Positions 61,689-64,000 of a DNA stretch of 64,000 nt are shown piece by piece (positions within the stretch are counted from its first letter, which is position 1; every line of letters starts with the position of its first letter). The DNA comes from Schumannella sp. 10F1B-5-1 (GTDB lineage Bacteria; Actinomycetota; Actinomycetes; Actinomycetales; Microbacteriaceae). Where the stretch lies: contig NZ_VHQH01000001.1 in assembly GCF_006517535.1 (NCBI RefSeq), forward strand, positions 1-64,000. The letters are read 5' to 3'. A program made the translations under genes and the position numbers. The notes beneath the pieces were generated by a model. That model was given only the letters and a program-made list of their open reading frames with translations, ran no database searches and was not told the origin of the DNA.

Positions 61689-63565
61689 GCGCGAGCGGCC
61701 CTCCGGCCTCGAGTGCGCCGGGAGCTCCGCGAGCTCCGGGATCGCCGGAGGTGCCGAATCCGCTGCGCCTGCTGCGCGCGGGTGAGCGCGGCGTGCTGAT
61801 CGAGACCGAGGCGGCGCGGACTCACGACGTCGTGCGCCTGCTGTCGTCGAGCCCGTGGGATGCGCTGCTCGAGTCGACCGTGCCGACGCGCGCGACCGTG
61901 CTCGCCGTGCTGCGCCGCTCGGAGGACGTGCCGGCGCTCGTCGCATTCCTCGCGTCCAGCTCCGCGTCCGCATCCGCGCCGGTCTCGGCGGATGCGATTC
62001 GCGAGTTGCCCAGTTCTGCTGGGTTCGACGGCGCCAACCCGACCGAAATGGGCAACTCGCGACCTACGTCGAGCACGGGGAGCGGGGACTCAGCGCTGGG
62101 CGGGAGCGCCGCATCCACCGAACCCCTGCCGCGCGAGATCGAGGTCGTCTACGACGGACCCGATCTGGATGCGGTCGCCGAGCTCAGCGGACTCCCCCGT
62201 GACGAGGTCATCGCCGCGCACAGCGGGGCCGAGCACCGCGTCGGCTGGTTCGGGTTCGCGCCCGGCTTCGCCTACCTCGACACGGACTATCCCGACAGCG
62301 CGGCACCCGCCCTCGCGCTGCCGCGACGTGCATCGCCGCGCGTGCGCATCGACGCCGGCTCGGTCGCGATCGCCGGAGGGCAGACCGTGATCTACCCGGG
62401 CGGGACCCCGGGCGGCTGGCACCTCATCGGCCGGACGGATGCGCGGCTCTGGGATCTCGAGCGCGATCCGCCCGCGCTGCTCGACGTCGGCGAGCGCGTG
62501 CGCTTTGTTCCCGTCGAGCGTCTGACCGATCATCTGCAGCGCGCGGAAGCGACCCCGCCCGACGCGCGCGACTCGAGCGGGCCCGAGCTTCGTATCCTCG
62601 CCGCTCGTCCGGGTGCGACCGTGCAGGACGGCGGCCGCACCGGCTGGACCCGCTTCGGCGTCACGGTCTCGGGCCCGGCCGACCGCGCCGCGTTCGACCT
62701 CGCGAACCGCCTCGTCGGCAACCCGGCCGGGACCGCGGCGATCGAGGTCACGCTCGGCGGGCTCGCCGCCGTCGCCGACGCGGGCGCCGACGCGGGGCGG
62801 TGGATGTCGCTCACCGGCGCCCCGGCCCCGGTCACCCTCGACGATCACCCGGTCGCCGACACGGCGCTGTTCTGGGTTCCCGCCGGCGCGCGGCTCGAGC
62901 TCGGCACCCCGCCGATCGGCGTGCGCAGCTACCTCGCGGTCGCCGGCGGAGTCGTGACCGCCCGCGTGCTGGGCTCGATGAGCACCGACACGCTCGCCGG
63001 CCTCGGCCCGGCGCCGCTCGCGGCGGGCGCGTCGCTCGCCCTGGGCGATCCGAGCGGCGTCGACCCCGACTCGCCCGCCGCCAGCAGCGCGTCCGCCGCC
63101 GACAGCGCAGCCGCCGCCGCCGGCACCGCCAGCATCGCCACCGCGGCCGACTCCGCCGGCGCGGCCCGCCGCATCCCCGTCGGCCCGACGACCGTGCGCT
63201 TCACCTGGGGTCCGCGGGATGCGCTGCTCACGCCGCACGACCGGGCGACGCTCACCGCGTCGACGTGGCGGGTGAGCGCGCAGGCCGACCGGGTCGGGGT
63301 GCGGCTCGAGGGCGCGATCGTGGGCAGCGCATCCGGGGACCTGCCGAGCGAGGGGATCGCGGAGGGCGCGATCCAGCTGCCGCCGTCGGGTGAGCCGATC
63401 GTGTTCCTGGCCGATCATCCGGTGACCGGCGGCTACCCGGTGGTGGGCGTGGTGGTCGCCGCCGATCTCGGACTGCTGGCGCAGGCACGGCCGGGCGTCG
63501 AGGTGCGGCTGCGTCCGGTCGGCGGCGCGGGCCTGCTGCACGACGGGATGCGCGTCGCATGCTGA
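61685..63565 (+). CDS. pxpBC: 5-oxoprolinase subunits B and C fused (KipI-KipA)
   Basis: The 626-residue protein joins PxpB (~20-290) and PxpC (~300-626). PxpB hallmarks are LLRAGERGVLIE, GWFGFAPGFAYLDT (~187), LPRRASPRVRI and GGTPGGWHLIGRT. PxpC hallmarks are ARPGATVQDGGRTGWTRFGV (~304-323), DLANRLVGNP, RSYLAVAGG and DHPVTGGYPVVG (~577). With PxpA it makes the ATP-dependent 5-oxoprolinase. Between residues ~95 and 150 there is a ~50-residue Ser/Ala/Gly linker not expected in PxpB; it contains a palindromic DNA insert (61999-62062). A second Ala/Ser-rich linker (~460-495) lies in PxpC. Fusion of B and C is common in this family. Confidence 0.93.
   Translation: MSASGPPASSAPGAPRAPGSPEVPNPLRLLRAGERGVLIETEAARTHDVVRLLSSSPWDALLESTVPTRATVLAVLRRSEDVPALVAFLASSSASASAPVSADAIRELPSSAGFDGANPTEMGNSRPTSSTGSGDSALGGSAASTEPLPREIEVVYDGPDLDAVAELSGLPRDEVIAAHSGAEHRVGWFGFAPGFAYLDTDYPDSAAPALALPRRASPRVRIDAGSVAIAGGQTVIYPGGTPGGWHLIGRTDARLWDLERDPPALLDVGERVRFVPVERLTDHLQRAEATPPDARDSSGPELRILAARPGATVQDGGRTGWTRFGVTVSGPADRAAFDLANRLVGNPAGTAAIEVTLGGLAAVADAGADAGRWMSLTGAPAPVTLDDHPVADTALFWVPAGARLELGTPPIGVRSYLAVAGGVVTARVLGSMSTDTLAGLGPAPLAAGASLALGDPSGVDPDSPAASSASAADSAAAAAGTASIATAADSAGAARRIPVGPTTVRFTWGPRDALLTPHDRATLTASTWRVSAQADRVGVRLEGAIVGSASGDLPSEGIAEGAIQLPPSGEPIVFLADHPVTGGYPVVGVVVAADLGLLAQARPGVEVRLRPVGGAGLLHDGMRVAC
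61999..62062. repeat. 64-bp palindromic element inside pxpBC
   Basis: TCGCGAGTTGCCCA (61999-62012) and TGGGCAACTCGCGA (62049-62062) are perfect inverted 14-base arms; GGGTT (62021-62025) and AACCC (62036-62040) add an inner stem. It is read in frame as IRELPSSAGFDGANPTEMGN within a low-complexity linker, so the protein tolerates it. Size and layout are like the intergenic elements at 29204 and 12590, although the sequence is different. Confidence 0.95.
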
Positions 63566-63580
63566 CCGCCGCGCCGCGCC

Positions 63581-63617
63581 GCGCGGCCGGATGCCCGCGA
63601 GGGACACCCGGCCGCGC
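63581..63617. terminator. Hairpin between convergent pxpBC and MBL-fold genes
   Basis: GCGCGGCCGG (63581-63590) pairs with CCGGCCGCGC (63608-63617) around a 17-base loop, in the 58-base space between genes ending at 63565 and 63624. It is shorter than the terminators at 41465 and 54992 but in the same kind of convergent position. Confidence 0.6.
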
Positions 63618-63623
63618 ATCCAC

Positions 63624-64000
63624 TCAGAGCGTGATCGTCTGCCCGTCGGCCAGGGTCACGAGCTCCTGCCCGGTGAGCTGCTGCGCGAACTGCGCGAACG
63701 AGCTCTTGCCGGCGTCGCTGAGCATGAGGTCGTGGATCTGGATCGCGCGGGCCGGCTTCACGGCGCGCACGAAGTCGACGAGCTCGCCGAGCTTCGTCCA
63801 CGGGCCCGAGGTCGGCACGAGCAGCGTCGCGACCGACGCCTCGGGCACGAAGTAGGCGTCGCCGGGGTGGTAGACCTCGCCGGCGATGAGGTAGCCGACG
63901 TTGCTCATCTCGGGCACGTCGGCGTGGATGACGGCGTGGGATCCGCCGACGGCCTCGACCGGGAATCCGGCGGCCTCGAAGGTGTCGCCCGCGGCGACGG
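63624..64000 (-). CDS. MBL-fold metal-dependent hydrolase, 3' part only
   Basis: The last ~125 residues are visible; the frame stays open to the window edge. VGGSHAVIHADVPEMSNVGY leads into LIAGEVYHPGDAYFVPE, where His and Asp are metal ligands of the beta-lactamase-like fold, and VKPARAIQIHDLMLS supplies the last His. The pattern is that of UlaG/L-ascorbate-lactonase-like or general MBL hydrolases found widely in actinobacteria. The N-terminal HxHxDH motif lies beyond the window. It is convergent with pxpBC. The natural substrate is unknown; it may be a housekeeping hydrolase unrelated to the neighbours. Confidence 0.85.
   Translation of the reverse strand, partial: VAAGDTFEAAGFPVEAVGGSHAVIHADVPEMSNVGYLIAGEVYHPGDAYFVPEASVATLLVPTSGPWTKLGELVDFVRAVKPARAIQIHDLMLSDAGKSSFAQFAQQLTGQELVTLADGQTITL

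Overview
The window is a very GC-rich stretch (by eye around 70 %) from an actinobacterium, most likely a member of the Microbacteriaceae. Signs are the near-exclusive GC-ending codons, many GTG starts, four-base ATGA/GTGA gene overlaps, the strong preference for the hexamer GGATGC/GCATCC, a gene very like mycothiol-dependent formaldehyde dehydrogenase, and terminators that are long GC hairpins without T tracts. No tRNA, rRNA, CRISPR array, insertion sequence or phage gene was seen. Apart from argG and possibly the antiporter, the content is accessory: transport, regulation and catabolism.

Layout. 1-442: start of a glycerol dehydrogenase. 778-6581: a tetR-mmpL-yhgE export operon with a double TetR operator; the MmpL protein carries a degenerate ABC-ATPase-like C terminus. 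6788-10782: a small membrane protein, a GntR regulator, a Nudix hydrolase, a second TetR and an SDR. 11116-15764: an APC permease and a kinase/class-III aminotransferase fusion, probably an amino-alcohol or hydroxylated amine degrader. 15782-26776: an eleven-gene minus-strand catabolic operon (amidohydrolase, cupin protein, HpcH-type aldolase, MFS importer, cyclase-type hydrolase, mscR-like dehydrogenase, aldehyde dehydrogenase, thiolase, both CoA-transferase subunits, flavin reductase) facing its own IclR regulator at 26950. 27792-31242: aldo/keto reductase, a DUF5655-like protein and a ThDP enzyme. 31306-41443: an aromatic catabolism island with a flavoprotein hydroxylase and an MFS transporter on one strand, and on the other the homoprotocatechuate meta-cleavage genes (FAH-RraA fusion, GntR regulator, hpaE, hpaD, hpaH, hpaI). 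41526-44974: argG and a Na+/H+ antiporter. 45004-60660: a second large putative catabolic region around an IclR regulator, with RidA, aminotransferase, acyl-CoA dehydrogenase, MaoC hydratase, SDR, hydantoinase A/B, a MenB/BadI-like ring-opening crotonase, an SsuABC-type uptake system and an acyl-CoA ligase. 60879-63565: 5-oxoprolinase pxpA and a pxpB-pxpC fusion. 63624-64000: end of an MBL-fold hydrolase.

The genes work in modules, each with a transporter and a local regulator (IclR twice, GntR, TetR), typical of a soil or plant-associated scavenger of aromatic, alicyclic and nitrogenous compounds. The homoprotocatechuate route is recognisable step by step. The substrates of the 15.8-26.8 kb and 45-60.7 kb modules cannot be named from sequence and are the best candidates for undescribed pathways.

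A second layer is a set of palindromic repeats. A 61-bp imperfect palindrome occurs six times as three tandem pairs in intergenic spaces. Other long inverted repeats lie at 12590-12662 and 29204-29266, and palindromic inserts sit in frame inside the aminotransferase fusion and inside pxpBC.
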